This document shows positions 61,103 to 64,000 of a DNA stretch of 64,000 nt, piece after piece (within the stretch, counting starts at the first letter, position 1; the number at the start of each line of letters is the position of its first letter). The DNA lies in contig CALXQU010000001.1 in NCBI GenBank assembly GCA_944390725.1, positions 62,001 through 126,000 of the forward strand, written 5' to 3'. Made by a program: the position numbers and the translations under genes. This DNA comes from an uncultured Spirochaetaceae bacterium. Its GTDB lineage: Bacteria > Spirochaetota > Spirochaetia > Sphaerochaetales > Sphaerochaetaceae. The notes beneath the pieces were generated by a model. The model was not told the DNA's origin. It worked only from the letters and a program-made list of their open reading frames with translations, and did no database searches.

Positions 61103-62689
61103 ATGTGTACCGTATTCGCTTATAGGGGAAGCGCGATAGGGCTTCCCCAGATCAGGACAATACTTGAAAGGACACGGAGGAGAGGCCCCGACTCCGAACG
61201 GGTCATATCTCCGGAGGACGGCCTCTTCCTCGCCTTCCAGAGGCTCTCGATAATGGGCATCGACGAACGGGGGATGCAGCCCTTCGCATACAAGGGCATG
61301 TACAGCATCACCAATGGCGAGATCTACGGCTTCAGGGATATCCGCAGGAAGCTCGAGGCCGAAGGCTATGACTTCCATTCGGATTCGGACTGCGAGACCA
61401 TCCTCTATCTCTACGGCAAATACCATGAGAAGATGTTCGCCATGCTGGATGCGGAGTATGCGACCGTCATATACGACAGGGAGGAAGGGCTTGTCGCGGC
61501 GCGTGACCCGATAGGCATCCGCCCCCTCTTCTACGGCTATGACAGGGACGGCATGATCGCATTCGCAAGCGAGGCATGCCTCCTCACCCCGTTCTGCCGC
61601 GAAGCCATCCCCTTCCCGCCCGGGCACTATTACAAAGGCGGGGAGTTCATCTGCTACAGGGACATCTCATCGGTGAAGGCATACGCATACGGAACCGTCG
61701 ATGAGGTAGCGGGGAACATCAGGGAGAAGCTCATCAGGGCCGTGGAGAAGCGCCTTGACTCCGATACCCCTGTCGCCTTCCTGCTCTCAGGGGGCCTCGA
61801 CAGCTCCCTCGTCTGCTCGATTGCTTCCAGGATCCTCGGCAAGCCCATCCATACATTCTCCATCGGGATGGACAGGGACCCGATAGACTCGAAATACGCA
61901 GAGCGTACAGCCAGGTTCCTCGGTGCGGTACACACCGATGTGACCATGACGGAGAAGGACGTGATATCCATCCTGCCTGAAGTCATAGAGTCCCTGGCGA
62001 CATATGACATAACGACGATACGTGCGAGCATCGGCATGTTCCTCCTCTGCAGATACATCCATTGCCATACGGAATTCAGGGTGCTGCTCACGGGGGAGGT
62101 ATCCGATGAGCTCTTCGGCTACAAATACACAGACTTCGCCCCCAATGCGGAAGAATTCCAGAAGGAAAGCCAGAAACGCGTCCATGAGCTCTATGCCTAT
62201 GACGTGCTGCGCGCCGACAGGTGCATCGCCGACAACAGCCTCGAGGCAAGGGTTCCCTTCGGGGACCTGGACTTCGCCTCCTACGTGCTCTCGATCGACC
62301 CGGAGATGAAGATGAACCGCTATGGCCATGGCAAATACCTCCTCCGCAAGGCATTCGAGGAGGGGAACTGGCTGCCTGACGACATCCTCTGGCGGGAGAA
62401 AGCTGCCTTCAGCGATGCTGTCGGACACAGCATGGCCGATGGCCTGAAGGCATATGCCGCGAGGCGCTATGAAGGCAGGGACCTCGAGGCGGAATACCGC
62501 AGGTACCCGGAGGACGGGAGGCCGTTCACCCCTGAATCGCTGCTGTACAGGGAGATATTCGAGAGATTCTATCCCGGCCAGCACCGCATGATACCGGGCT
62601 TCTGGATGCCGAACAGCAGCTGGCCCGGCTGCCAGGTATCCGACCCATCGGCCCGCGTGCTGGCAAACTACGGCAAAAGCGGGGAATGA
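61103..62689 (+). CDS. asnB: asparagine synthetase B (glutamine-hydrolysing)
   Basis: The 528-residue enzyme makes asparagine from aspartate, ATP and glutamine. Cys2 follows the initiator methionine as the glutaminase nucleophile (MCTVFAYRG), the class II domain shows RRRGPDSE and NGEIYGF, and the synthetase domain has the PP-loop SGGLDSSLVCSI near residue 229. It is slightly shorter than E. coli AsnB. It is the last gene of the glutamate-synthase operon, with an 8-base gap. Confidence 0.94.
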   Translation: MCTVFAYRGSAIGLPQIRTILERTRRRGPDSERVISPEDGLFLAFQRLSIMGIDERGMQPFAYKGMYSITNGEIYGFRDIRRKLEAEGYDFHSDSDCETILYLYGKYHEKMFAMLDAEYATVIYDREEGLVAARDPIGIRPLFYGYDRDGMIAFASEACLLTPFCREAIPFPPGHYYKGGEFICYRDISSVKAYAYGTVDEVAGNIREKLIRAVEKRLDSDTPVAFLLSGGLDSSLVCSIASRILGKPIHTFSIGMDRDPIDSKYAERTARFLGAVHTDVTMTEKDVISILPEVIESLATYDITTIRASIGMFLLCRYIHCHTEFRVLLTGEVSDELFGYKYTDFAPNAEEFQKESQKRVHELYAYDVLRADRCIADNSLEARVPFGDLDFASYVLSIDPEMKMNRYGHGKYLLRKAFEEGNWLPDDILWREKAAFSDAVGHSMADGLKAYAARRYEGRDLEAEYRRYPEDGRPFTPESLLYREIFERFYPGQHRMIPGFWMPNSSWPGCQVSDPSARVLANYGKSGE

Positions 62690-62691
62690 CC

Positions 62692-62710
62692 GGCAGGCAT
62701 GGAGCCTGCC
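62692..62710. terminator. hairpin between asnB and pyrG
   Basis: GGCAGGC (62692-62698) pairs with GCCTGCC (62704-62710) over a 5-base loop. It lies between the two convergent genes and has no T-run. Confidence 0.5.
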
Positions 62711-62711
62711 A

Positions 62712-64000
<1,289 letters not shown>

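Overview
The window looks like chromosomal DNA of a Gram-negative, fermentative, carbohydrate-using bacterium, most likely a spirochaete of the Sphaerochaeta/Treponema kind. This is an inference from gene content: several ABC sugar systems whose binding proteins have spirochaete-style signal ends, acetate kinase, outer-membrane barrels ending in an aromatic residue, a small Hc1-type histone-like protein, and GC-rich codon use. There is no rRNA, recognisable tRNA, CRISPR array, prophage or insertion sequence. Two stretches, 10.6-12.1 kb and 26.4-27.9 kb, look more AT-rich than their surroundings and may be acquired.

Layout. 0-5 kb: sugar-binding protein, cytoplasmic GH28 hydrolase and a repeat-rich surface lipoprotein. 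5-10 kb: SDR reductase, GNAT acetyltransferase, Lon protease and a U32-family protein. 10.6-16 kb: glycosyltransferase, Hc1-like protein, Rpn-type nuclease and two divergent MATE exporters. 16-19 kb: a two-gene route to 1,3-diaminopropane. 19-24 kb: outer-membrane protein, exported helical protein and valS. 24-31 kb: glgA, GtrA-like protein, a DUF4143 ATPase behind tandem repeats, an ECF sigma/anti-sigma pair and cysS. 30.6-38 kb: a LacI-controlled catabolic locus (ABC importer, enolase-superfamily dehydratase, RraA-type aldolase, divergent aldo/keto reductase). 38-48 kb: GH13 glucosidase, murB, ackA, methyltransferase, ApbE, a third MATE and small metabolic genes. 48-50 kb: a decayed higB with intact higA, then a candidate type I toxin-antitoxin pair. 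50-53.6 kb: glnS, a YhhN protein and an amidohydrolase. 53.6-62.7 kb: a nitrogen-assimilation block with glnA, an ANTAR regulator and type III GS on the minus strand, and a three-piece glutamate synthase plus asnB on the plus strand. The window ends inside pyrG.

Four observations stand out. (1) pyrG has an in-frame TGA exactly at the codon for the catalytic cysteine of its glutaminase domain, with the whole downstream domain conserved. This is a selenocysteine candidate, unless it is a mutation or an assembly error. (2) A 23-residue hydrophobic peptide with a strong Shine-Dalgarno faces a roughly 95-nt antisense RNA with its own promoter and terminator. (3) About eleven genes have a -10 box whose end lies 6-8 nt (usually exactly 6) before the start codon and no Shine-Dalgarno, which implies leaderless transcripts. 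(4) Both leaders of the divergent GS/GOGAT operons carry intrinsic terminators and ANTAR-like hexaloops, and the ANTAR gene is inside the glnA operon.
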